Below are positions 11,430 to 22,330 of a stretch of 64,000 nt of DNA, piece by piece. The notes beneath the pieces are model-generated. The model ran no database searches, was not told the DNA's origin, and saw nothing but the letters and a program-made list of their open reading frames with translations. Numbering within the stretch: the stretch's first letter is position 1; each line of letters opens with the position of its first letter. The position numbers and the translations under genes are program-made. This DNA comes from Undaria pinnatifida (Eukaryota > Sar > Phaeophyceae > Laminariales > Alariaceae), in assembly GCA_012845835.1 (NCBI GenBank), contig JABAKD010000007.1, positions 2,639,516 through 2,703,515 on the forward strand. Reading direction: 5' to 3'.

Positions 11430-11828
11430 TACATTGTGCTACAGTTCGTGAAGGCCTACTTCTTATAGAAGATGGACGAGGACTAATTCAGTTTGGGCTC
11501 GGGGCAGGGCCATTGTGTTCACAGACAGGGTATTCACACACATCTCAGATCTATATCCGCATCCCGAAGGAGAAGCTCTCAGAGCAGCAAAAGCCCTCCC
11601 TATACACTAAACCCCAGTAGTATAATTTCGTCCCGGAAAATGGGTTCCAGTTGTATAACTAGTAGGCGTTAGACATATTTATATAACTGAAGGCTTTACT
11701 CTATCTATCGATAAACCAAAAAAGGACCACCACCACACAGATCCCCCCGGTCGGTGGAGATTACCAGCACAAAAAAGCCAACGCAAGAAATTGATGTAAA
11801 ACATGACGCGATCGAAGGTATCACACGC
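11430..11828. other. Intergenic, no gene seen
   Basis: No open frame with recognisable content and no clear dispersed repeat. Confidence 0.4.
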
Positions 11829-11890
11829 AGCTTGTAAATTTAAAGCTGCGTTTTGATCAAAACCCTTTTTGGTCGAGTTCACAGCTGAAT
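11829..11890 (+). repeat. K palindromic repeat
   Basis: Begins ACGCAGCTTG and ends TTCACAGCTG. The arms ACGCAGC and the CAGCTG region are partly complementary. This copy has an extra inner palindrome, TTTTGATCAAAA, also found in the copy at 54682. Confidence 0.6.
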
Positions 11891-12139
11891 GAAGCGATTT
11901 TTTTTCATTCTTGAAATATGAGAGTGCGGTCCAGGACCGACCGGACGCTATCACCGATCGGGCGGCGGGTCATTCTATATCGTTTAGATCGTCAGCGCTA
12001 GAAGGAAAATAAATGTGGCAGGTGACGACGGCCAACCAAGGGAAAACCTTTTAGCACACCGCAGTCCCGATATGGAGACAAAACATTTATTTTTAGAGTT
12101 TAGAGTAGGATACTTTCAGGACTTGGAAATGGGTTAAGA

Positions 12140-12300
12140 AAACGTCGAGCGGTCGAGGGTGTCAAACCGAGATTGTTCCACACTAAAACCTAGCAGTTTG
12201 GTGTTACAGTCAAGATAAATTATGGGAAAATCACCGTCGCGGTCAAGGGGCGAAAATGCCGTCTCTTTTGACGAAAATGCCGTCTCTTTTGACCGCAGCA
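12140..12300 (+). repeat. Dispersed repeat family D, copy 3
   Basis: Shares 'GAGCGGTCGAG', 'TTCCACACTAAAACCTAG' and 'CAGTCAAGATAAATTATGGG' with the other D copies. Its right end holds a 21-bp unit (GAAAATGCCGTCTCTTTTGAC) repeated twice in tandem at 12251-12292. Confidence 0.6.
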
Positions 12301-13070
12301 TCTTTTTCCTCGAAGGTGATGACGTGTGGCGGTGCATTGAACGAGCGCAACGAAACGATACACGACGACAACGACAACTCTGCTCGAAGAGACGGTTTAT
12401 CACTCCGCACCACCACTACTACAACGAGTAACGAAAGTACACTCGTAAATCTATCACACCGCACCATCCACTGTTACAAGAAGTAACGAGAGTACACTCG
12501 TTATTAATCGCCACACGAACAAAATAAGGCACACTACACGGTAGCAACAGCAAGAAAAGCAGTGTAGACTGGCCGCTTGGGTTTTTCACTCGTCGTTCGT
12601 GTCGCTCTCACTGCCTTGTGTCGTAGAATGCTTACTGCAGAAGTTTGAGGAGGCATACACTACTACTACTACCACTACTCTAATCTACCGGTATGTACCA
12701 GGTATTAATAGTATCAAGTCTAGACTATACAAGACACGAGTTTTTGATGTCGGGTTTTCGGTAGACGCGACCTTGTCCCTCTCTGGCACTACGCCTACAT
12801 ACCCGCCACAAAAGAGGGCACCGGGACCAATCAATCTATACCCTTCGCGAGGAAAGCATGTCATCATGCAGCTTTCTGGGTGCTGGCGTATTTATTGACG
12901 AATATCGAAAATCATCAAGCAAGTTGGTTATTGAACCCGCAACTGATTGAGAATTCGTGCAAAACTGGCCGGCTCTCTTGTACTGTATGTATGAGTCCTG
13001 TGACATTGCGTTGTTTTTTTGTCTATCATCTAGCAGTAGTAGACGAAAAAAAGATCAACAGAAAAGCAGC
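12301..13070. other. Intergenic, no gene seen
   Basis: No supported gene. A short near-duplication is visible: 'CACTCGTAAATCTATCACACCG' related text around 12440 and 12495 (GTAACGAAAGTACACTCGT / GTAACGAGAGTACACTCGT). One TACCAGGT motif lies at 12696. Confidence 0.4.
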
Positions 13071-13285
13071 ACAGCACCACCACCACACCACCGCCATACC
13101 ACCACCACCACCAACAGCAACAACAACCACACCACCACCACCACCACCACCACCACCACCATCACCACCACCACCACCACCACCACCACCACCACCACCA
13201 CCACCACCACCACCACCACCACGGCCACCACCGCCACCACCACCACCACATCCACCTCCACTACCGCCGCCACCACTACCGCCAC
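13071..13285. repeat. CAC/CCA microsatellite
   Basis: About 200 bp of CAC triplets with a few substitutions. The 200-codon open frames crossing it (poly-Pro, poly-Thr, or poly-Gly on the other strand) have no convincing non-repetitive flanks and are rejected as genes. Confidence 0.85.
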
Positions 13286-15112
13286 CACCACCGCTAGCAC
13301 CAGCAGCAGCAGAAGCCCAGCTTCTTCTGCTTGAATTTGGATTAAGATCTACCTGGATCTGGGATCTATGGGATCTGGGCGTTGAACAATCTTCAAAGAA
13401 ATTTCTTTCAGAAATAGATGGAGACGAAGCGGGGAGCTGTTTCCAAACATTTTGCCCGGGTTTCAACACCAACAAGGTTGACTTTTGATTTTTTTTTTTC
13501 CTAGCGCTGCCTCCCTCCATTCCGGGTCGTCCGTCTGCTGCGCTGCTGTGCTGTTGCTTGTGCTGCCTCGGAAATATACACATACACCAGTCGTGTGGTA
13601 CGCAGAGGCAGGGGGGATCCGAAGTGGAGGAGGAGGAGGACGCGGGGGTAGCTCTCTGGGCCTCTTTCTGCAAAGAGTCTCCGTGCGCAGCCTTAACGGA
13701 TTGGGCCGGGCTGCAACGCTATCCTGCTTTGTGGAGCTGCATGGATGTGAGAGAGTGAACTGTTTTTGGGCAGGAAGAAATGGCGTCAAACGTGGCGGTG
13801 GATTTTTTTTCTGTGACTCGCACTTTGTACGCGTACGAGAGAAGATGGAAATTCATGCCGGAGTGTACGGCCGGCCGCTGTCTTGCGTGTTTTTTGGCAC
13901 ACTACTACAGTACTACTCTATCTACTACTACTACTGTACTACTGCGGCTACTACTGCTTGCTTCTTCTGCTAATGTGCGCGTCGGTGTACAGTAGTGCAA
14001 CGACCCATGTGGCGAGGGTACGTAGTAAGAGTCTCAGGTCTCAGGACTACTACCAGGTAGGACTCTCCAGGACGGTGCGCAAAACTAATGTATGTACAAC
14101 TGTGCGGTACCCAAGGGCAACTTGATGCACAAAACTATAATATACTGCTCGTACAACATGTTCCCAAGATTCAAAATTGTTTCCTACGCAATATTGTGCT
14201 GCAGCTGCAGTGTAACGAGCTACTGTACTGCTGTGAGGTGATGTATGATAGTAACATTAAATATACGAACAGCAAGAAGTATAAAAGTTGGCAATTTGTA
14301 ATTTTCTCGTCGACACGTCTTTCCACCACGGACGCGCCGCTCTCCGTTGCACTCTACACTCTCCCCCTTGCCAAGAAAAGAGAGATTATCAGTTCGTCGG
14401 ATGGCTTGTGTTATCTTGCGTGTTTTTTTATACACTGCCGCTGCTGCTTGCTGCTGCTGGTTCTGCTACCTACTACTACTACTGCCGCTGAATAATACGA
14501 AAAAAGTGCGTCGGGGAGCATGTTTGGTTCTAACCAAAGGCGCCCATGCTCGTAGCGCACTCTGCCCGCTTGCTGCTGAACGCGCGCCGGCTTTATTTTT
14601 TTGCGCGAGTACTACTACAGCAGTACGGCTGGCTGTACATCGTAGTCTAGTCTAATATGATATCGTATCATACGAATCATACCGACTGGCAGCTATCTTG
14701 TTGCAGCAGGCTGCCGTTGTTGACAATTGTGTTGTTTCGTCCTTCCGCAACAAACCGACGCTTAACGTTGCCGAACAAACCAACACGTCGTGCGTACGTT
14801 GCGGCCGGGGGAATTGTTTTTGTAGTTTGTTGTCTACCCGCTGTTTGCCGGTTGAGTGCTACTACTGTACTACTACTACTCCTCCTCCTGCTGCTGCTGC
14901 TGCTGCTGCAAAAATTAAAGTAGCTTGTCTGGTAATTCCCACCTACGCGATATTTCGGTATGTGCGGACCACATATATATTATGTATGGCGAAAATATCC
15001 CAACAGCCCGCGGTCGTCTAAAACTCCAGACGCACGTATTTCGGCTCTAAACGACCAATATCGCGATATTTCCGAGTTTTAGATAACTTAGTTGTGTTGT
15101 TGGGCTGTGGGT
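13286..15112. other. Intergenic, no gene seen; short TAC/CTG-type runs
   Basis: Many short TAC, ACT, CTG and CTC runs (for example around 13910, 14470 and 14880) give Tyr/Leu/Ala/Thr-rich open frames of 60-160 codons. None shows a domain, and the two strands are equally open. One TACCAGGT motif is at 14051. Confidence 0.45.
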
Positions 15113-15237
15113 GGTGCTGTTTTAAAGTGAGTTAAATCGACACACGACGCGTATGAAAATACGCGGAAGTGTGGTGAGCTAAAAGCTTTATTTTTCCCCA
15201 TCCGCCGGAGGATAAAAAAAAAAAAAAAAAAAAAAAG
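15113..15237 (+). mobile_element. A-tailed SINE-like repeat S, copy 1
   Basis: Contains 'AAATCGACACACGACGCGT', 'GGAAGTGTGGTGAGCT' and 'TTTATTTTTCCCCATCCGCC' and ends in a run of about 22 A. Two more copies (16128-16262 inverted, 54391-54492 direct) end in A-runs at the same place, which is typical of retroposed sequence. No internal pol III promoter could be identified with confidence. Confidence 0.6.
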
Positions 15238-16127
15238 TAAGTGCTGCTTGGGTCATTATTTTTTGCCGCTCTTGCTGTTACTAACTGTAGTTGTTGTTGC
15301 TTGCTGCTGCAGCTGCGGCTTGCTGCGTCCGCTTACGTATAACCATTTGAATTAACGTCTGGTAGACTACAAGTGCAGAGTGGCAGCAGTGCAGAGAGGC
15401 CCCGTTATAATTACAGTATTGTTGTACTGCTGTCAGATGCAAAACGAGCACTCTGTATCATTGGCATATTCTACAGCTGATATAGTAAAACTCAAAAGCT
15501 GTTTCAAACGAACTGTGTATTGTACAGAACGCCGTACTGCTGCTGCTGCTGCTGTATTCATGTAAGAAAGTAGCTTGGGTGAAACCGTCTCCCTTACTTT
15601 TCGTGTAGTAGGTGCCGTGTATTAAAGTGTATACTACTGTGTACCGGACACTTTACAAGCGCAGGCTCGAACATAGCATCACTGCAGCCTGCTAAGCGCC
15701 TTGCCACTCGCACAGCTATTATAATCTATCACCCATGTGCTGGGGTTTGAATCTCGAGTATAACAACTCGTGGTATGAAAACGAGTATGTATGTAATAGT
15801 GTGAAAAATGCATTGCAATTTAGTACGTTAGGAGCCAACCAATCAACAGGTCGAGCGGTAAATAAAGTACCTGTAATTGGTAACCATGAGGCGCGATCTC
15901 AATACCTGCAGTATATGTTCCGATCTGCGATGCTGGGCGACTACGGAAAACACTGAGGCAGACTATTAAGCGCAAGAACAGCAGCGTACCTGTTCATGCG
16001 GTAGATGTGAACCGAAAAAACCAACACGAACGAACACATATATTGTTTGATATTTATTATTTGAGTTATGTTTTCAGAGAAAAAAACTCGATGCTCGTAC
16101 TCTGCACTCACTCGTACGTAGCAGAAA
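15238..16127. other. Sequence between two tail-to-tail S repeats
   Basis: No supported gene. CTG-type runs occur near 15300 and 15540. The open frames are short and featureless. Confidence 0.4.
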
Positions 16128-16262
16128 CAGTTTTTTTTTTTTTTTTTCATCCTCCGGCGGATGGGGAAAAATAAAGCTTTAGCTCACCACACTTCCTTCC
16201 ACGTATTTATTTTCATACGCGTCGTGACACGTGTGTCGATTTAAGTCAGTTGCTTTCGCAGC
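16128..16262 (-). mobile_element. A-tailed SINE-like repeat S, copy 2
   Basis: Inverted copy of the S repeat. Its T-run at 16131-16147 is the A-tail read backwards, followed by 'CATCCTCCGGCGGATGGGGA' and 'AGCTCACCACACTTCC'. It has a small duplication ('ACACGTGTG') relative to copy 1. Confidence 0.6.
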
Positions 16263-16533
16263 CCAACGCTAGCTTGCGCACCCTTCGGGTCCCATTGTAG
16301 GTATAGCTAGCAGAAACAGAAGCAGAAGCAGAAGCTGTAGCAGCTATAGTAACAGCGGCAGCAGGACACACGAAACCAGGGCAGGGTCAGCGTCGCTGTG
16401 CGTGCGTCTCGTCTATCAACCCCCTGAAAATTGCTACGTGCAGCAGTAACTTCGTTTTTTTTCGATTTAGTTATTGAAGGCGAACAATCGTGTTTCAATT
16501 TAACTCCTTCATTGTATTCGCAAAATTAGATGT

Positions 16534-16592
16534 ATCACGCAGCTTGCAAAGAGAAGTATCGACCCTAAACATATCGAACTTACAGCTGACGT
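16534..16592 (+). repeat. K palindromic repeat
   Basis: Starts ATCACGCAGCTTGCAAAG and ends ACTTACAGCTGACGT, close to the family consensus. Confidence 0.75.
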
Positions 16593-17077
16593 TTATAGAA
16601 GATTTTTTCACAATATACATCCTCTCCGATCATCAAAACACATCAAACATCGGAGGTACGTACTCCAGCCACCACAACGGTATCTATCTATAGCAGAGCT
16701 TCTCCGTCCCCCCATCCGTATGGTGGACCTGCCAACATCATTTGCAGCATGTTTCAGGAACACGGGTCCAAATGGTAATGTGGGCAGACAGACACATTGA
16801 CTCGCTCGGTAAAATTGGGTTTAAACAAACAAAAAAAATGCCCGTTATTGAAGTACTTATTTTGGTCTTTTTTCTGAGAGGGCTCGGCTGGTGCATCCCT
16901 GGCCTCTCAGGACCTCTCGTTTGGACAACGCCTCTTCCCATTATTTGCGGAACGGTCTAGATTTTCTTTGATATCTTCCTTCACCTTTTTTGTTCTAGTT
17001 GCACACAGGATCATCGTGCCAGGTCCCAGCTAAGCTCAGTTCAACGAGCAGGGCACCGCAGCGCTAGCTCACCGGCC
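16593..17077. other. Intergenic, no gene seen
   Basis: Short featureless open frames only. Confidence 0.4.
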
Positions 17078-17405
17078 CAATGCCGTGCGGTGCAGTGCGG
17101 TGCCGTGCCCTGCCGTGCCCTGCCGTGCCCTGCCGTGCCCTGGCCGTGCAGTGCGGTAATTTGCGGCGCTGAGTTGTGTCGTGCCGTGCCGTGGCGCGCT
17201 GCGTACTGTGCTGTACAGCACTTACTATTTCGTGTATGCCATTCATTGCAGTATCATCATACTAGGTCCCAGCTGAGCTCAGCTTGGCTCATCAGCTTAT
17301 CTCAGCTCTGCAGCGGAGCGCCGTGTGGTGCCGTGCCCTGCCGTGCCTTGCCGTGCCCTGTCGTGCCCTGCCGTGCGGTGCGGTACTGTGCAGTGCTGTG
17401 CCATG
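17078..17405. repeat. TGCCGTGCCC-type minisatellite, two blocks
   Basis: Blocks at about 17078-17165 and 17320-17400 are built from near-repeats of CTGCCGTGCC. The segment between them carries a repeated 'GTCCCAGCTGAGCTCAGC'-like text (17025 and 17265), so the whole looks like a larger duplicated unit of about 240 bp. Cys/Pro/Ala-rich open frames here are repeat artefacts. Confidence 0.65.
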
Positions 17406-17951
17406 ACGTGTCGTATTGAGTGGTTTGCTGTACTTACTCCTTCGTGCATGCCAGGTATCATTCGAAGTATCATACCACCCGTACTACTACATCTGGTAGG
17501 TTTGTTGCCCTCCCCGCCAATAACCGACCACATCTCTGTATCAGCATCAACCCAGCCGCCTCCACCGCCAGACGCAGCATCGCCATGTCGCGACTTAGAC
17601 TTCTTAGAGGGAGAAGAGCGGTAAATCGAACATAGTTCTCTGTCCTAGCTCGGAGATCGACCTTGCTCTGTGTTATGTGCAGCCGGGGCACCGACTACAC
17701 CAAAACTCGTGCGTGGGTGTATGGATTTCGCGGTCTTCAACTAACCGTCTTCGCAGGGGGGGGGAAATTTGAAAGGAATCCAGCTTCCACGAGCAAAAAG
17801 AACAGAAAAAAGAAAATGAAAAAAATAAAGAAAAAACAAAAAAGCGGCAAATTTGGAGGAAGTTCAACTTACACCGAGAGGAAGAAAAAATGGAAAAACG
17901 TTCAAAATCATGTTGGCAGAAGAAACCAAATTTGAAGGAAGAAGTTGAAAA
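17406..17951. other. Intergenic, no gene seen
   Basis: A-rich stretch at 17780-17935 yields a Lys-rich open frame of about 90 codons with no recognisable feature. Confidence 0.4.
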
Positions 17952-17955
17952 GTAG

Positions 17956-18410
17956 TGTTACGGTTCAGTGACAGTTTCAAGAATTACTATGACAGGCGCT
18001 TAGTGATAGTAGGGGCCGCGCTATTTATGTCCCCTCCCTTAGTCGGGTGTGGCTGCCCCACCCTGCCATAATTCCTTGGCAATTCCTTGGGTTCATGTTC
18101 ATAAACCTCCGGATCAGCAATCAAGTTACCATTTTCACACTACCTTCTCGGGAGGCTTCCCATCCTGAGCACTTGCACAAGGGACTTGCTCTCTTTCTCC
18201 GAGGAACGCTCAAGCGCCTTCTGAACTCGGTCGGGTCGGACCTTCGGAGGTCAGTCATTATGAATACCTGAGGCGGGCGACAGATATAGCCTGTGTGTGG
18301 ACCTTGCGATGCTAGTAGGCTAGATACCCTCGTCTTCTTTGCCATGCATATACTCGCATGTCCACCCTAATTCCAGAGTGACTCCTCCTTTTAGGCCCCG
18401 ATTCGTCACA
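17956..18410 (+). repeat. 5' LTR
   Basis: Begins TGTTACGGTTCAG and ends GATTCGTCACA. It contains an open frame of about 74 codons on each strand, but both simply mirror the same frames in the 3' LTR. The promoter and polyadenylation boundaries (R region) could not be placed. Confidence 0.9.
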
Positions 18411-18438
18411 TGGTGTCCAATCCGAGAATCGAACTCGG
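18411..18438 (+). other. Primer-binding site complementary to a tRNA 3' half
   Basis: Begins TGG immediately after the LTR terminal CA. Its reverse complement ends in CCA, preceded by a discriminator A, a 7-base acceptor strand (ATTGGAC) and a perfect T-arm: stem CCGAG/CTCGG around loop TTCGATT. Complementarity therefore seems to run through the whole T-arm, about 28-32 bases, rather than the usual 12-18. The tRNA species was not identified. Confidence 0.8.
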
Positions 18439-19465
18439 GTTTCCATTTGATGGAAAATTATATTGTATGTGGGCAGACTCAAAAAGGAGTAGACGAGTCA
18501 GTTCTGTGGAGTTGCGTGCTGCTTTCGTGCATGTTAATTTTGTTCACGTACGAACTTTTAGCCATTGAATAATGGTCAGGCGATCAAATACGCAGTGAAA
18601 AGGCAGGGGGGAGGATTTTTATCGAGGATTTCCCTCTTATGGCCCCTGTGTTTTCGCTTTGTTAGCCTATCCTCGAGGTCATTATTTCTGTAAAGAGCTT
18701 TGCGGCTCTGAACCCTTGGCTATACAGTCACAGGATTGCTATAGCATATTGCTCTTGTCATACCTTGACGAGGGGGAAGTGGTGTCGGGGGGAATACCGT
18801 TTTGTTATGGGTTAAGACGGGAATCACCCGGGCACCGGTCGGCCGGGTGTAAAACAGTACGTTGTTGTCGATTTTCGAGCGTGCCCCCAGTTGACAGCCA
18901 GTTAAAGTTTGAATGTTTGGAGACGGGCTGACTAGATGTTCTGGTCTGATTGGTAGTCGAAGGGTGGCCCTGCGCCCGGTAGCACCCAAGTGGGTTCGTG
19001 CGGTGTGCTGTGGCGTTTGTGTGAGCTTGGTGTTGTAGGGCTTTGCGCAATGGGTTTTTTCCTGGATGGCCAGGTTTTGCCCGCGCTGTAGGTGGTGAGA
19101 GCCGGGCAGCAACTACAGTGGATTCACCAGGCGAGGGACGGGTTTTTTTTAGAGTTTTTTACGTCCGAGTGTCACTTGGTGTTTTCGGTTGTTGTCTAAA
19201 TTCTAGGGCTCTCGGGATAGGGAGCGAAGGGTTTTTCCCGGAAGCCGGGTTTACCTTCGCGCAAGTCGATGTCGGGCCGCGAGCCAACGCGCAGTGAGAA
19301 TTATGAAAAGCAGCGGATTCTATTTGAGTTTCGCCACTATTTGCCTCTTGTAATTTTCGGTTGGCCGTTCGACCTACTCAAAGATATCACCGGTAGTTTT
19401 CGCCAAAGGAAGTGTGTCACCTCGCGGTTGTCACTATCCCTGCTACCGTTAATTGGTATGTACTA

Positions 19466-19474
19466 ATGGGGGGA
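19466..19474 (+). other. Polypurine tract of the LTR element
   Basis: AATGGGGGGA-type purine run that abuts the first TG of the 3' LTR, the expected site for plus-strand DNA priming. Confidence 0.65.
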
Positions 19475-19930
19475 TGTTACGGTTCAGTGACAGTTTCAAG
19501 AATTACTATGACAGGCGTTTTTGTGATAGCAGGGGCCGCGCTATTTATGTCCCCTCCCTTAGTCGGGTGTGGCTGCCCCACCCTGCTACAATTCCTTGGC
19601 AATTCCTTGGGTTCACGTTCATAAACCTCCGGATCAGCAATCAAGTTACCATTTTCACACTACCTTCTCGGGAGGCTTCCCATCCTGAGCACTTGCACAA
19701 GGGACTTGCTCTCTTTCTCCGAGGAACGCTCAAGCGCCTTCTGAACTCGGTCGGATCGGACCTTCGGAGGTCAGTCATTATGAATACCTGAGGCGGGCTA
19801 CAGATATAGCCTGTGTGTGGACCTTGCGATGCTAGTAGGCTAGATACCCTCGTCTTCTTTGCCATGCATATACTCGCATGTCCACCCTAATTCCAGAGTG
19901 ACTCCTCCTTTTAGGCCCCGATTCGTGACA
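19475..19930 (+). repeat. 3' LTR
   Basis: Near-identical to 17956-18410. Differences include GTGATAGCAGG for GTGATAGTAGG and TGCTACAATT for TGCCATAATT. It is followed by the GTAG target duplication. Confidence 0.9.
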
Positions 19931-19934
19931 GTAG

Positions 19935-20929
19935 CCATAAAAGTACTTACTAACTTCTTCCCAACTCCGGAGGTCGCCCCTGGCATATTTTCCCACCTCT
20001 CAGCCATCCTCAGGGCTCAATTGCCGACGGGAAACTTATTTTTTCCGGATCGATCCGTGTACGGATCTTTGGTATTTTGGTGAAAGGTCACGGCGATAAA
20101 CTTTTGAGTTTGAGGGATTGCCGTAACTCCCTCAAAAGACAGTGGAACGCTTGGAACCTGGAACGATAAGTAATTTTTCTCGCTGTTGATTGGTTATCAA
20201 ATCGAATACCTGTTAGATTCCTAGCATTCCCACCCTGACCGTAAATTTGGAAGAGGAAGAATATGTCCCAAAGTAGTTAATCTTGTGCAGCAAAAACCGA
20301 ATGGCCCACTTGGAACGAGATTTTACGGCAGCTGATTGGTGCTGGGAGTGGTTCTTCATACGCTGGAGGCCCACGAGGGTATGGTTGCACACGGCATGAC
20401 TTACGACTCACGGCGTAGATCGTATGTGGACGCCGTAGGGCTCGCCCGTGGCAGGAGCCACGTGATACCTGATTAGGAGGCCCACGAGGCGAAAAAGTGG
20501 GTTGCGAACGAGGCTCTGGCGATATATATTCTGGCAAAAAAAGTGCGGTACCGATGTTCGTAGAAGTTTCAGTAGCCTTCGTCGAGCCACGAGGGCAATA
20601 TCACAACTTCTCGATCTGTTCCGACGATGCCACTTGGATGGCTAGCACCGCCGTCTGTGAGGCTTTCCTTGATATATATTTGCGTGTGAAGCTCTTGTCT
20701 GTGTCAGGGGCAATCGTTGCCCACGTGACGGTACTCCTGCCCTAGTGTCGAGCTGCACGGTCTCGCCGCAAAAGTCAGTTGAGCATTTATCTGTTCGGGT
20801 GGGTTGCCCAGAATTCGCCAGTTCGCATGGGACACAAACAGGTCGGAATGGAACGAACAAATGCGAACGGGCTCGCTCCATTCCAACCGTTCCAACAAGG
20901 TCGAAATAAGTTACGACATACCCTGAGGA
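19935..20929. other. Intergenic, no gene called
   Basis: Around 20330-20750 are several overlapping open frames of 60-85 codons interrupted by stops. This could be a decayed element, but no motif is clear enough to name. Confidence 0.35.
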
Positions 20930-22330
20930 CGTGATTTCGAGCCCCAGATTCTAGAGTTGTCATATGTAATTTTTTGACACCTTCTAACAATTGTTTTTTG
21001 CATTTTTTATTTTTTATTTTTTGCACGTCTTTCTGCTTTGTTTTTGGCATCATTTTTCTCATTCCAGGCAGAAATCGTTCTGGTTTCTACTTCTTTTTGT
21101 CGTGTTTTTTATACTTCTGTAGCAGTTCCTATTTTCTTGTTTGACTAGGCTGTTGCTGTGTTATTCGTACTGTGTTATTCGTACCCGGTACGCTGAAAGG
21201 GTCAAGGAGACAGACTTTGAGTTTGACGACGTGGTTTCGAGCCCCACAGAGTTGCCATTTATGTTTAACTTTTTGCATTCACGTTTTTTTACTTCTGCAC
21301 GTCTTTCTGGTTTGTTTTTGACTTTTCTTTCTCATGCCAGAGATAATTCCTTTCTGTTTTCTATTTTTTAACTAATTTTCAAGGACGTCAGCCGTGAGTT
21401 CGACGAATTTCAGGTCAAAACTCATCTTTGCAAGCTGCGTTGTTGGTACTCGTAATATAATATATGGGTGATTTTTTATTGGGAGGTGTCCTATTTTTTG
21501 TTCACTATAATGGTAAGTGTTGGTATTTATACTTCATTAGGTGGGGAATTTTGAACTTGGTAAAACATCACATCTATTTTGTAAATTTATTACTGCAGTT
21601 TCCACTATTATACTGCTCTATCATATGTATGGTAGGCGGTACATTTTATTTTTTCTCCCCCCGGCTTTAATATCTTGAAGAGTACGAATACAAAATATTA
21701 TTAGTTATTTATATGTTGCTCTTAATACAGCATTTGAGAATTAAAGTCAGCTACTCCCACCCCAAAAATAATAAAAACTCTGTGGGACACGAACTCACGG
21801 TTCCAAATTGATGCGCTGTCACTCTAATATTTAATTACATGTATATGTTTTCAGGACGTCAGGTGTAAGTTCGACGAATTTCAAGTCAGTACTCATATTT
21901 TGAATCTGCTTGTTGGTACTTGTACTATGCTAAGTGGGTGAATTTTTTTTGTCATCTTGTGTTTTCTATGCTGCTGTATGTAGGCTCTATTATGTTATTT
22001 GGCTTGGCTGTTGCTGTGTTATTTGTGCTGTGTTTTTCGTACATAGTACGCCGATACCAGGTGTGATGTACATCATGTGCTTTCCTCCGTTCATTTGGGA
22101 TTGATCTGGATTTTTATTATCTTTTCACAGCAATATCATTGCATTTTTTTTTTTTTTTGCGTCTTTCTGCTTTGTTTTTGGCTTTTTTTCTCATTCGACA
22201 GGCAGGAATCCTTCTGGTTTACTTTTTTTGTTTTGTACGTCCGGCTGCTACTTTATAAAATTATTCTAACGACGTCAGCTGTGAGTTCGACTAATTTGGG
22301 GTCGATAGTCATCTTTGCAAGCGGCGTACT
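20930..22330. repeat. Segmental repeat cluster with three K palindromes
   Basis: Three related segments (about 20935-21110, 21225-21380 and 22140-22255) share 'GACGTG-TTTCGAGCCCCA' (first two), 'GCACGTCTTTCTG-TTTGTTTTTG' and 'TTCTCAT-CCAG'. Two further shared blocks read 'GGCTGTTGCTGTGTTATT' (21150 and 22005). K palindromes in minus orientation lie at 21385-21440, 21856-21910 and 22273-22328, each following one segment. The arrangement suggests repeated duplication of a unit that includes K. Confidence 0.55.

Larger units (their letters stand above)
17956..19930 (+). mobile_element. Complete small non-autonomous LTR retrotransposon
   Basis: Two nearly identical direct repeats (17956-18410 and 19475-19930, 455 and 456 bp, about ten differences) start TG and end CA. 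The flanking 4-bp target duplication is GTAG (17952-17955 and 19931-19934). A primer-binding site follows the left LTR directly and a G-rich polypurine tract precedes the right one. The 1,064-bp interior has no open frame above about 130 codons and no Gag or Pol motif, so the element must depend on proteins from elsewhere. LTR identity near 98 percent points to fairly recent insertion. It is larger than typical TRIM elements and smaller than LARDs. Confidence 0.9.

Noticed and set aside
12880-13488. 200-codon Pro-rich frame and its Gly-rich antisense
   Set aside because: Created by the CAC microsatellite; the non-repetitive ends show no protein-like features.
17090-17419. Cys/Pro/Ala-rich frame of 109 codons
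   Set aside because: Product of the TGCCGTGCCC minisatellite.
18411-18442. A tRNA gene fragment
   Set aside because: The T-arm-like sequence is antisense, sits exactly after an LTR terminus and lacks the 5' half, so a primer-binding site explains it.
20330-20750. Gag-like remnant of a copia-type element
   Set aside because: Fragments such as 'ANEALAIYILAKK' are suggestive, but stops are frequent and no second motif supports it.
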